Below, piece after piece: positions 47,469-57,187 of a stretch of 64,000 nt of DNA. Position numbers and translations under genes: made by a program. The notes under the pieces were generated by a model. That model saw only the letters and a list, made by a program, of their open reading frames with translations. It was not told where the DNA came from and did no database searches. Location of the stretch: positions 2,852,001-2,916,000 of the forward strand of contig JBCAQO010000002.1 in assembly GCA_039111635.1 (NCBI GenBank), given 5' to 3'. How positions within the stretch are numbered: position 1 is the first letter of the stretch; each line of letters begins with the position of its first letter. Origin of the DNA: Heterobasidion occidentale (Eukaryota; Basidiomycota; Agaricomycetes; Russulales; Bondarzewiaceae).

Positions 47469-47531
47469 GCTGTCTGTCTGCCTGTCTGCCTATCTCCCTG
47501 TCTGCCTGTCTATCTGTCTGTCTGTTTATCT
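47469..47531 (+). repeat. TCTG-rich microsatellite
   Basis: A run built of tctg, tctgcc and tatc steps, such as ctgtctgcctgtctgcctat and tctgtctgtctgtttatcta. It is imperfect and likely to vary in length. It lies in the 3' region of the Src1/Man1 gene. Confidence 0.75.
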
Positions 47532-48510
47532 AGACTGTTGGCTACTACTACTCGCTGTCTGCCCCGGCTTCTGTTCTTCCCGCGAGACGCTGATGGCACT
47601 ACTTACTTACTTATGGTTCGGACGTCGATCGCGTCGCCGGCTGCTCACTCACTCGTCACTCGGCCAGCCACGCAATGATGATGGCGAGGGCTCGCTCTAA
47701 CGCCGGCTCCCATGTACCAGTATAACAGGTTAAACTCGATGTAGTCTCGATGTGCGCGCATGCGCATGTGCTTTGCGGCTTCCCACACCGCCGTGTTCTG
47801 TGCTCTGTTTCCGTCGATCGAATGGACGTCGACGCATGTGGACGCGACGCTGTTATTGTTCGCCGGAGCTTCGCGCGCGCGCGAGAGCGGGTTAGACCAG
47901 GCCACTGCTGAGTTAGTTCTGTCGTCGCGAAAAGAGGGTGCGAGTGCCTCCATCGGGGGTCTAGACCGGCAGCGCGTGCAATTTCACATCCCCAGGGGTG
48001 GGACTGGGGTGGGAGAGGGTGGGAGGAGGTAACTGGTACCCCGGCATTCAAGGGCGGCGGGCCACCTCGGGCCACTGGCGGGCCTCAGGTGTGGGGCCCC
48101 CGGACAGGCCGCGACGGGCTCCGATAGGCCGACCGGCTGTCAGACGGGGACGATCCAGAGCGGCCAACACGTGGTACGAGCGTACTGTATATGGCAGCGA
48201 GCTATTATTATGATACATGCGTCATCGGATCTAGCTCCCTGGAACCTTCCTTCCTTTCTCGTCCGCGCGCCATCACTTGACCGGTTGACCCTCCGCCGTG
48301 GGCCTGACCCGGACCAGACCCGACCCCGACCCCGTCGACGAACCGTCCACACAGGACAATTGCATGCGTCCGGCGCCGCGCCACTAGTCCGCGCCCCGGC
48401 GTCTCTTCGACCTCCAGCGCTCCTCGCACGCGTCACGCTCCCACCGCGCGCCCCCCTGGCCTGTGCAGGCGCAAGCGCACGCGCACGGCCACGCCGCGCC
48501 GCGCCGCACC

Positions 48511-48540
48511 GCATCGCATCGCATCGCATCGCATCGCATC
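48511..48540 (+). repeat. (GCATC)6 microsatellite
   Basis: Six perfect copies of gcatc, 20 bp beyond the VPS23 stop codon and therefore probably within its 3' untranslated region. A further run of cgacgcgacacgacgtgac-like steps lies in the last VPS23 intron at about 48685-48726. Confidence 0.9.
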
Positions 48541-48559
48541 GGCGTCGCACGCCGTGCGC

Positions 48560-50832
48560 TCATGACCACCCGGCGCCCGTCGACGCGCCCATGGGGATCC
48601 CCGCGCGTATCTTCTCTATCAGCGCGCGCTTCATGAACTGCTCCTCCGCGAGCACCCGCGCGGTCTGCGTCCCGGCGCGGCGCAGCACGACGCGACGCGA
48701 CGCGACACGACGTGACACGACGTGACATGTTCGATGCGTGCGACGGGACGGCGTGCGGCGCGGCAGGATTTGAACGGACGAATCAACGGACGAAACGGGA
48801 TCCCATCAGCGAGCCGGTCGCGACGCGCGCGTGACGTGAGCGCGAGCGCGAGCATGTGTGTGTGCACTCACCCGCAGGAACCGGTCCAGGTCGATCCGCC
48901 CCGCGTTGAGCGCCCGGTGCAGGTGGTACACGGTGTCTTCGATCGCGTTGTCCTCCGCGACCAGGTCGACGAGCCTGCGAGCAGACGAAGGGACAGGCGA
49001 TCGTTAGCACCGAGGGGGGACCGATCAGACAGCGCACTGATACGCGCTGATCGACCGCGCGGGCCGACCGAGCAGCCATATCAAAACACGATAGAATAGT
49101 GATAAAATAAAATAAAGCAGAGGAAACGACGCGGCTAAAAATAGGTAGACAAGCGTGAACGCGACGCACTGGTTATGCACGATGGACGTCGAGCACACGA
49201 GCTCGTCCACGGGCGGATCGCCCTTGCGCCGCAGCTCCGCGACGGTGCGCTCCGCGTCGATCACCGTGCCGCGGAGCCTGTCCGCGACCGCGCGGCACAC
49301 GTCCCGCACGGCCTGCAGCCGCGCGCTCTCGTCGCGCACGGCGGGCAGCCCCGCGAGCAGGTCGCGCTGGTGCGCGCGCAGCCGCTCCGCGTCGAGCGCC
49401 GTCGCCTGCGCGAGCGACACGCGCTCCGAGACGAGCCGCGCGTGCACGTGCGCGTGCAGGTCGAGGAGCTCGGGGTTCGGCGGGCGCGGTGGGAGGGGCG
49501 CCGCTGTCGCCGCTGCCGAGGCGGAGGGCGCGGGGTGCGTGGGAGAGGCGGCAGAGTACGGAGCCGGTGGGGCGTCGGGGCTGTCTTCGTCGAGAAGGTT
49601 CGGTGGGGGTGGTGCGCGCGCGGGAGCGATTGAGGGGGGAGGCTGTGCAAGGGGTGTGCGTGTTCGAGGGAGGTGCGCGTGGACGGGCGGCGGGGGCGGT
49701 GAGAGCATCGGGCCAGGGGAAGCCGGGTGGAGCGTCGTGGCGATGACGGGAAAGGGTGCTGACATGGTCGCGTTTGGAGGTAAGGGCGGAACAGCAGGGA
49801 GGGACGCCCGGGGGTGTGGGATCGGAACGGGTGCCGGTCCAGCTGGAGGCGGTGGAGACGCGATGCCGAAAGATGTGGACGTGGGTCGCTCGCGAGGGTG
49901 CAGTGATGGCGGTTCGGTCTGGGGTGTTCCGAGCCTGGTGGCTGGACTCAGATGGGGTGGCAGGGGCGGTCTGGGCGGGGGCTGCGGCGGGATGTGCGAG
50001 GGGTGACGAGGGAACGGAAGAGAGACAGATGAAAGGTGCTTACGGGAGAGAGTCCGGAAGGAACGTACGGGCCTCCGTTGGTGCGTGGTGACGCGTGAAG
50101 GGACGGGGCGGATCTAAGGGGGGACGTGGGGACGGGGACAGGTGCGCCCGGTTTGGGAGGCAAGGCGGGGCGATCGGCGTGGGAGACAGCCGGGGTGGTT
50201 GCGCGAGGCGGACTTGCGGGGGCAGGCTGCTTTGGCTTTGAGTAGACGGGAGGGACCTGGGAGAAGTGGGCTTGCATCGAGTCGACGAGGGCCGGGAGGT
50301 TGCAGCCCTGGGTCGGGTGTGAGCACGGACGATCGGGGAGGAGACGAGAGGATAGATCTGGGACGTGCCTCGCTCTTTGTTTGCCAGTGGCGGAGGTAGT
50401 CGAGGGTGCAGCGGCCGCTGACGTCGATGGATTCGCCGGGCTTGATGAGCATGTCCGAGGTGGGGACGACGTAGGCGATGGGGGGCAGGCGGGGGTAGTC
50501 GATGGGGATCCATATGGCGACGGGGATGTGGTAGGATGCGTTGCGGAAGGAGATGGGGAGGAGGCCGTGGAGACAGAGGAGGAGCTGTGTGCGGCCGTCG
50601 TCGTAAGCTGTGTGGGAGGGGTGTCGATGAGGGCGGAGATGAGGAGAGAGGGTGCGGGTGCGGGTGCGGGTGCGGGTGCGAGTGCGGAAGACTGACTGTA
50701 CACGTCCGTCTTTGGGCGGAGGGTGGGTTCGCGGCGGAGGAGGGCGTCGACGTCCGCGAAGGTCGCGTCGGGGTTGCGATAAGGGCGGGTGTGTTGGCGG
50801 AGCCAGGCGGTGGTGAGAGCGGCGGCGGCCAT
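48560..50832 (-). CDS. VPS23: ESCRT-I subunit Vps23 (TSG101)
   Basis: Vps23 binds ubiquitin and PxxP-type motifs and starts sorting of membrane proteins into multivesicular bodies. The first exon gives MAAAALTTAWLRQHTRPYRN and LLRREPTLRPKTDVY. An intron that contains a (GGTGCG)5 repeat joins to TYDDGRTQLLLCLHGLLPIS, ASYHIPVAIWIPIDYPRLPP, IAYVVPTSDMLIKPGESIDV and SGRCTLDYLRHWQ, a complete UEV domain. A Pro-rich linker follows, then a coiled coil (ELLDLHAHVHARLVSERVSL). The steadiness box is LVAEDNAIEDTVYHLHRALN, AGRIDLDRFLR, then VLAEEQFMKRALIEKIRAGI, ending GAGWS. Domain order and length (about 600 residues) are those of the family. GC is very high, so false open frames cover both strands. 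Confidence 0.92.
50651..50680 (+). repeat. (GGTGCG)5 repeat in the first VPS23 intron
   Basis: Five perfect copies of ggtgcg. Read through on the minus strand it would encode an Ala-Pro run, but the UEV reading frame is only continuous if this segment is spliced out (donor GTCAGT near 50694, acceptor ACAG near 50606). Confidence 0.8.
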
Positions 50833-51651
50833 TGGGGGAGGAGCGCACTGGGCAAAGGGAGGCGGGCGGCGGCGGGGCAGGCGGGGTTATGGTTTGGGGT
50901 GTTCAAGCAGCTGGGCCAGACCTGCCTATTGCGTGCACCTTCCCTCGCCTCGAATCGAGAGATCCATCGATGACCCCCCGGTGCGTTGGCCCTCGCGTCC
51001 TCCCCCCCTCCCGCCAGCGAGCGAGCGCTCGCCGCTCCTCCTCCTGCGCCTGCCCGTGCGTGCCGCGTCCACAAGCGGGGCAGGTCTCAGTGAACCGGCC
51101 CCACGGACCAGGATCCGGCGAGGCTCTGGGTGTGGCGGACGGATCGGAGGGACGCATCGAGTGTTCCGGATATGGGATCCTGAAGGAGCGAGCTCAGAAC
51201 CACGGCGAGGGCCTCCCCCATGGACCCTTGGCGTTGCTCATCATCACCTTACGGAGGCACAGGCGCCCACTCGCCGCAGCCAGTCCGATCGCACACTCGA
51301 CGCGCAGACCGCCGCCGGTCAGCCAGAAGGTCCGGCCTGCCAGTTCTCTTTCCGGCCTCGTCTGCAATCCATCTCCGTCGGATTCTCCCTAAGAATCCCT
51401 CAGATCTCTCTCCCATCTCGCCCTCCCCCCCGTCTGTCCCTCCATTCACCCTCTCCGCCCCCGCGGGCCGCCATTGCTGCTTTCGGCACTCATCCACTCT
51501 CTCCCTCCCCTCCCTCCCCTTACATACACACCCCCACATATATATACACACGCGCCCGGCCCTTTGTCCCCCCCTCCTACTCCTGCTGCTCCTGCTGCTG
51601 CTCCTGCTGCTCCTGCTGCTCCTCCTCCTTGCGCTGCCGTCGCCTACCACA
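50833..51651. promoter_or_regulatory. Divergent promoter region VPS23 / TEA factor
   Basis: About 820 bp between two divergent starts. The right half is strongly pyrimidine-rich on the plus strand, including a TATATATACACA stretch near 51539-51550 and the CTG/CTC run at 51576-51630, and probably forms the long leader of the TEA-factor mRNA. A long open frame crosses it on the plus strand but is a result of the base bias. Confidence 0.5.
51576..51630 (+). repeat. CTG/CTC-rich repeat in the TEA-factor leader
   Basis: Steps of ctcctg and ctgctg (for example tcctgctgctcctgctgctg) over about 55 bp, ending some 20 bp before the TEA-factor start codon. Confidence 0.8.
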
Positions 51652-53389
51652 ATGCCTCACTCCTCCCCCGCAGACCCCTCCCCCTCCCCCTCCTCAGACT
51701 CAAAGTCTCTCACCCCCCAGCGCAAGCATCGCAAGATGCTCAAGGACGGCACCAGCGAGGTCTGGCCAGAGTCCGTCGAGAAAATTTTCGTTCAAGGTAG
51801 CTTCACTTGATAGCTTCGAGCCCCGTCTCCGTACCTCACTCTTACGTGTCCGCGATCGCGTCAGGCCTTCGCCAGTACTGGGACTCCCCCTGGGCAACCT
51901 ACTCCCGCGGCCGCAGCCGCTGGCGCAACCAGTTCCTCGTCGACTTTCTCGCCTCCAACGGCATACAGCGCACCAAGAAACAGGTCGCCAGCCACATCCA
52001 GGTCCTGCGCAACATGTGGAAGGGCGAGCCAGGTTCGTTCCCCCGTATCCGCTCCCCCCCTCCCCCTTCCTTGGCCTCATCACACACCCTCCAGAATATC
52101 AGCTCGTCGCTGGCGGCGAGGAACTTTTCCAGGAGAACGGTCTCCTGGCGCCCGCCAATTTGAAGGAGCGCAGCCCCGATTCCGTCTCTTCCGAGATCTC
52201 TGTCAAGGAGGAACAGAGGGACGCCTTCTCCCCGCTCACTCCCGCCACCCCGAATTCCGCCTCCGACTACTCGTTTGACGACATGCGCGGGTCGCACCTC
52301 CCGTCCCCAGGCGCCCTCGCCTTCTCCCCGCACCCGCGCCCGTCCCAGCTCTACCTCACCCCGCTCTCGCCGTTCTCCTCGCCGTCCCGCGTCGCCGAGC
52401 AGCGCCCCGCCAAGGACGAGTCCCTCGCGCTCTCCTCACCGTTCATATTCCCCGAATCCTCCCGCGCGCCCTTCTCCGCCTTCCCCCTGCCGCTCTCGCA
52501 CCTCCCCCCCAATTCTCTTTCCAGCCTGTCTCTCTGGGCCGAGGGCATGCAGCCGCTCACCGTCGACGTCGCCGCCCTCGTCGACGCCTCCCGCTCCCCC
52601 GTACACCCGTCAGCGGCGGTGCGCGTCTGCCTCAACGTCAAGCTGTCCCTCGCGCCGCTCGACACGCCCGGCGCGCCCATGCTCTACGGCTTCCAGGCCG
52701 CGCTCACGTTCGCCGCGCCGTGGGCCTCCACCGCGCAGTGCATCACCCGTGTCCACGGCGCGGACGGCTCGCAGCAGGAGGAGGTCGGCGCATTCGAGTC
52801 ATTGGCGCCTGGCGGCACCGCAGCCACGGCGGCGTCCACGGGCGCGTCGACATCAGGTGGTGGGAACGCCAGCCAGCCTGTCACCGCGCTGTTTCCCGAC
52901 TCGTGTCTTGCCCGATGCAGATGGCTGCCTGCAGGTAAGAGCGTGCCCCGTCACTCCCCTCGTCCGCCACGCTGACCTCGCGTTCCCCCCCACGTGTCGA
53001 CAGGCGTCGAGACGCGCATCACGCAGCATGTCATCGTCGACAACGAGGAGCTCGCGTACATCGTGTACGAGCTCCACCGGCCGTTCGACGCCGTGCCCGC
53101 GGCCGAGTTTGTCGGGTTCAACATGGAGTCCCGCACGCGGACCCCGCTCCCTCTGTCGCATCGGCCCCAGCCGTCCCCCTCCTCCTCCGTGGACCTCCTC
53201 TCCCCCGCCTCGTCGCTCTACCCCGTGAACTGGAGCTCGCCCTCGGCGCCGTTCACCCCGCGCATGGACGAGGCGCCGTTCTTCTCGTGTCCGCCGCCCA
53301 ACAACGGCGCCCCCCTCCCGCACTTGTCCCCCTCCGACATGTCGCACACGCCACATTACTCGTATCCCTCTTCGGCCCTGTTCTCGTAG
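51652..53389 (+). CDS. TEA/ATTS-domain transcription factor (Tec1/AbaA type)
   Basis: This is a DNA-binding regulator of the family that controls development and filamentous growth in fungi. The start MPHSSPADPSPSPSSDSKSL is in good context (ACAATGC). The TEA domain spans QRKHRKMLKDGTSEVWPESV, EKIFVQG (across intron 51797-51864), LRQYWDSPWATYSRGRSRWR, NQFLVDFLASNGIQRTKKQV and ASHIQVLRNMWKGEP (before intron 52033-52094). The recognition helix KKQVASHIQVLRN is intact. The rest, about 400 residues, is Ser- and Pro-rich with a central region (AVRVCLNVKLSLAPLDTPGA, then GVETRITQHVIVDNEELAYI after intron 52935-53003) that looks like the beta-rich cofactor-binding domain. The end is HTPHYSYPSSALFS. 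Confidence 0.94.
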
Positions 53390-54076
53390 TCCCGTCTCGC
53401 TCTCGCTCCGCTCTCCCTCTCTCCGTTTGTGTTTGTTTCATCGGTCTCTGTACGATACGCATATCACTGATTAATCCGGCGAACGAGGAAGAAGAAGCAG
53501 CTTTCGCCGGCCGCTGTAGTATAAATCCCCGCTTTTCTTGATGCTCGCTGGATTCATTCATTCATTCATTCATTCGTTATTCATTCTTGGAAATGAAAGG
53601 AGGACCGTTCGGATTTTTTCTGTCTCATCTCTCTGTTTTTTTTTACTCTTCATTCATTTTGTTTTGGCGCACGCACGCACGCACGCACTTCCTATGCCCC
53701 GGTTTACCTTATTCGCCCCCTACCTCCCCACCTCCCCCTTCTCTTTCTGCTTTCCTTTTTCGTTGTTTGCTGTTGTCATCCTCGTCGTCGTCGTCGCGCC
53801 CGCGTGCCGCACCACCGCCCTTCACTGTATCTTGCGTCGTTGTGGGACTTGTTGTAGAGATAGCCAAATTCGCTCTGCACGTGTCGCAACCCAAAATCTG
53901 TAGCCTTCCGAGCCCGCGCTCCCCCAATATATCGAGTCATCCGCGTCTCTCCTGCATGTATTACATAGAGTGCTCCACGTATGATGTACATGACATGACC
54001 CCACGAGACGCGCGCGCGAGCGCTCGCTGTCGTCGCCCCCATTACCATCCCCCGGACATCAAGCCACCGCATCGAG
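53390..54076. other. Intergenic region between convergent TEA factor and NOC3
   Basis: About 690 bp of 3' flanks, T-rich on the plus strand. It includes six copies of ATTC at 53552-53575 and a GCAC run at about 53668-53688. No supported gene. Confidence 0.55.
53552..53575 (+). repeat. (ATTC)6 microsatellite
   Basis: Six perfect ATTC copies about 160 bp after the TEA-factor stop, probably in its 3' untranslated region. A short (GCAC)5-like run follows near 53670. Confidence 0.85.
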
Positions 54077-57026
54077 CTAGGACGCCTTGAACCGCGCGAG
54101 CTTCACAGCGGCCGCGCGCACGCGCGCGTCGGGGTGCCGCGCCTCGAGCACGCGGAGCTCGTACAGGCTCGTCGCGAACGGGTTGCAGAGCTGCGGGTCC
54201 TCGAGCTCGGCGCGGTACACGCCGTCGACGGCGCGGTCCTCCGTCGACAGCAGCGCCTCGAGCTTCGGGTCGCGCGCGAGCAGCTCCTCGACGAACGCGA
54301 GCGCACCGAGCACGCGCGGCGCGGGCCAGTGCAGCGCGGCGGTGAGCAGGCGCTTCGCGAACGCCGCTGCGCGCGAGGGCGGCGCGGCGCCTGCGGAGGG
54401 ATGCGGGTGGAACGCGAGGCGGAGCGCGCGGAAGAGGAGGTCCGCGGTGGACTGGGACTGGTACGAGGCCGACGGCGAGGGCGCGTCTGATTTGAACGCG
54501 GGCGCGGGCGCGGAGTCCATGTCGGGGGCGAGGCTGGACGAGAGGACGATCGCGTACAGCTGCGCGATGAAATCGCTGAGATCGATGTTGAGCGCCTCGC
54601 CTGGCGCGCGGGAAGGAAATGCGGAAAAGGCAAGGCCCATGCGAGGGGGGGAGGGATAATAATAAAGAGCAAGGGAAAAAAGGACGGATGATTTCAGCAT
54701 TGATAGGAACGAGTGGGGGAAAAAACTGAAAAGGGGCAAATGACCTTGGCCTGAAAGGAGCTCGAATGCCGTCACGATGCATTGAAGTTTGTGCCGGACG
54801 TCATCCGCGCCCTTGTGAGCATGTGGTGATGTCAGGTCGCCCACGGCGTCGTGAGATTCACGCGCGATGAGTTCCTTGAGGACCTTCATCAAGTCCTTGA
54901 AGAAGTCAATGCTGACAAGGTGTGCGAACTTGGAGATGCCCCGGAGGGCCGCTGGCAGGAGCGGTGTCGGATCCGGGTTCTTCAGTATTCGGAAGTAGAG
55001 GACGAAGAGCAGCTTGAGCGCCTCCGTTTGCTGTATATGGCGTTGTTAACATTCGGTTGGCATCAGAGAACCGCCATCGACGCAGGAGTCGCAGAACCTA
55101 CATGGGACGATCGCTCTTCCTTGTCAACCTCGGCTTCCGCCTCCTTCAGTTCCTTTTCGATTTCCTTTCTCTCCTTGAATGCCTTCTTGCCCTTCTTGCT
55201 CAGATGGGGCTTCGCCTTCCCTTTGCCCTTTCCTTTTCGGGACGATTGCCCGTTCGAGCGATCCTCCCGTTCCACCCTCGCTTCCGATGCGCGAACCCCG
55301 AGCTCGGTTTTGAGGCGCAGGTGGAGCAGACAGGCGAGCACGTCCGGGTGCACGTTGAAGCGGCGTTCCTTGATCATGCGATTCAGCAGGCGCACGATCT
55401 CCAGCGACGGCAGGCCCGTCTCATCTGCACGGAATACAGAGATGATGCTGTTCAGACACAGGTCGGATGCCTGCGGAAAAGGATAGATGAGCATCACACG
55501 GACAATCGCGAGACACAGTGCGGCGAAGCGGACCTCGTCCCAGGATTTTCTGCTCAGACGGGCGACGACGACGCTCATGAGGTTCGTGCGAAAATTAAAA
55601 TGGGTGACGTCGACCACGAGCGTGCATATGCATCGAAGGGCACTGTCTGCCAAGTCTGTCTTCGCTAGGTGGCTAGAAAATTAGCGTTTTTGAAGGGGAA
55701 GAAGAACCGTGCACGTCGAAGTACCTTTGATCTCGGCCTCCAGGGTCTGAAGATATGACTGATATACTCCCACTAGGCCCTGCTCCCACTCTCGCGTGCG
55801 CGCGACCATCTGACTGACCTTTTCCGCCTTTTCCGTATCCGTGAGGGCGCGTATCCGGTAGCCCGGCAGGATGTCTTTGAACACGGCGAGTTGTGACAGG
55901 ATGGCGAGCTTGCGGATGATAGGATCGTTTGGCACGGGCTCGGGATGCGCGGGAGTGGAAATTTCTGTCAGGGAGAACGTATGGAGGCGTCGAAGGAGAC
56001 CTAGCTACGATGGAAGTCAGCATCGTGAGTTGAATTCCGTACGTCGAGGGCACTCACGCTATTCTCAGGGTCGCCCACGATTTCTTGACAGATACCAGCT
56101 ATCTGTTCCTTGGCCCCTTGAATCCTCAGATTTCTCGACTTATTGCCGATGACATCGAGCACGGCCGGGCGGCCAAACCGAGCGCCCGTGGCCACGGTTT
56201 CGACCCTTTGTGGGGGCTCTGTATTTTCGTCCTCCGATGATTCCTCGTCTGACTCCGCATCCTCGTGGTCCTCGTTCGTGAGGATCACGACCTTTTCGCC
56301 GCTCTTTTGTATTCGGCCGTCAGCGAGTTTGATGGGCAGACGGTCTATGAACTGGTTATCGTCGGACTCGTTCCACGACGAACGACGTTTCCGCGGGACC
56401 GCCTCGTAGGAGGCTTCAACGTCCGAATCAGACTCGTATCGCTGAGCACGAAGGTTGCTGGGTACAGGTTTGGGAGGGGATTCGTCCTCTGAGAGCTCAG
56501 AGTCCGAGTTCATTTTTGAGAGGGCGTCATCGTCTATGCCAGAGCTCCAAGCTTCGTCGTCGTCAGAGTGAGAATTTATTGACGGGAGGTCGTCGTCTAC
56601 ACGGGATTTAGGGGCGGGTTTTGTTAGACGGTGAAGCCGATCCTGCTCCTTTTTACTCCTGTGTAGCGGCAGACTATTAAATGGCGCAAGCAACCCATGA
56701 AATATTTCACGCACCTGGCAATCCCCTTTTCGTCCAGGCTGCCCAGAAACGACGCTGCAGTGCCATACTCGTTCACCAACTCCAAGTCCTGATCTGAGAG
56801 CTCAAACTCGTCTCCTTGATCAGGGATAGGGATGGTCGTTTGCTCGGATGCGCGCTCTTTTTTCGCTACCTTGGCCTTGGCCTTGGTCTTGCCCTCACTC
56901 TGTGAGGACTTGCTGTGCGTGATCTTACGCTTTTTGGAGGGCCCCTGGAAGAAACGTTCAGTAAAGCACTGGTCCGCTCCAGAATGTACACACTTGGCTC
57001 GTTTTTGATGGGCGCTTTCCTTGCAT
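54077..57026 (-). CDS. NOC3: Nucleolar complex protein 3 (Noc3)
   Basis: Noc3 works with Noc2 in export of pre-60S ribosomal particles and is linked to replication origins. The start MQGKRPSKTSQ is followed across an intron by GPSKKRKITHSKSSQSEGKT and TKAKAKVAKKERASEQTTIP, then ELSDQDLELVNEYGTAASFL and an acidic Ser-rich region. The folded part has SLPIKLADGRIQKSGE-like DRLPIKLADGRIQKSG, NDPIIRKLAILSQLAVFKDI, LPGYRIRALTDTEKAEKVSQ, VDVTHFNFRTNLMSVVVARL and EIVRLLNRMIKERRFNVHPD. The CBF/Mak21-type C-terminus includes ALHWPAPRVLGALAFVEELL and LCNPFATSLYELRVLEARHP, ending LARFKAS. About seven introns and 830 residues. The last exon is much more GC-rich than the others. Confidence 0.92.
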
Positions 57027-57187
57027 GTGAGGTGCGGCCTGAGGAGATAATTGGTTTTTGGAGACTTTTGCGAGTGAAGTTTCTCACGAGATTTGGACGC
57101 GTCTGCTGATCACGCGTCTTGAACGGCGCGTCCGAAGCGCGCGAGACATTCAATCTCCTCCTACAACGACCTAGGAAGTACCCTGCG
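57027..57187. promoter_or_regulatory. Bidirectional promoter NOC3 / APC5
   Basis: Only 161 bp separate the two start codons, so both genes must share this promoter. No clear TATA element is seen. Confidence 0.6.

Larger units (their letters stand above)
47121..48559. other. Intergenic region with microsatellites
   Basis: About 1.4 kb between the convergent Src1/Man1 and VPS23 genes, without a supported gene. It contains a TCTG/TCTGCC-rich run (about 47469-47531), a GC-rich block with many GGGCC elements (about 48040-48110) and the (GCATC)6 run listed separately. Frames seen here are by-products of the base bias. Confidence 0.55.

Noticed and set aside
50640..50690. Ala-Pro repeat as a coding part of VPS23
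   Set aside because: The UEV sequence DVY-TYDDGRTQ is continuous only when the repeat is spliced out as part of intron 1.
50789..52975. 728-codon open frame on the plus strand covering the TEA-factor leader
   Set aside because: It runs through the VPS23 start, a CT-rich leader and the TEA introns; the true start at 51652 and clear splice sites explain the TEA gene. The long frame is due to scarce stops in GC-rich DNA.
54087..54659. Open frames opposite the last NOC3 exon
   Set aside because: Same cause: high GC, shadow frames of the conserved C-terminal domain.
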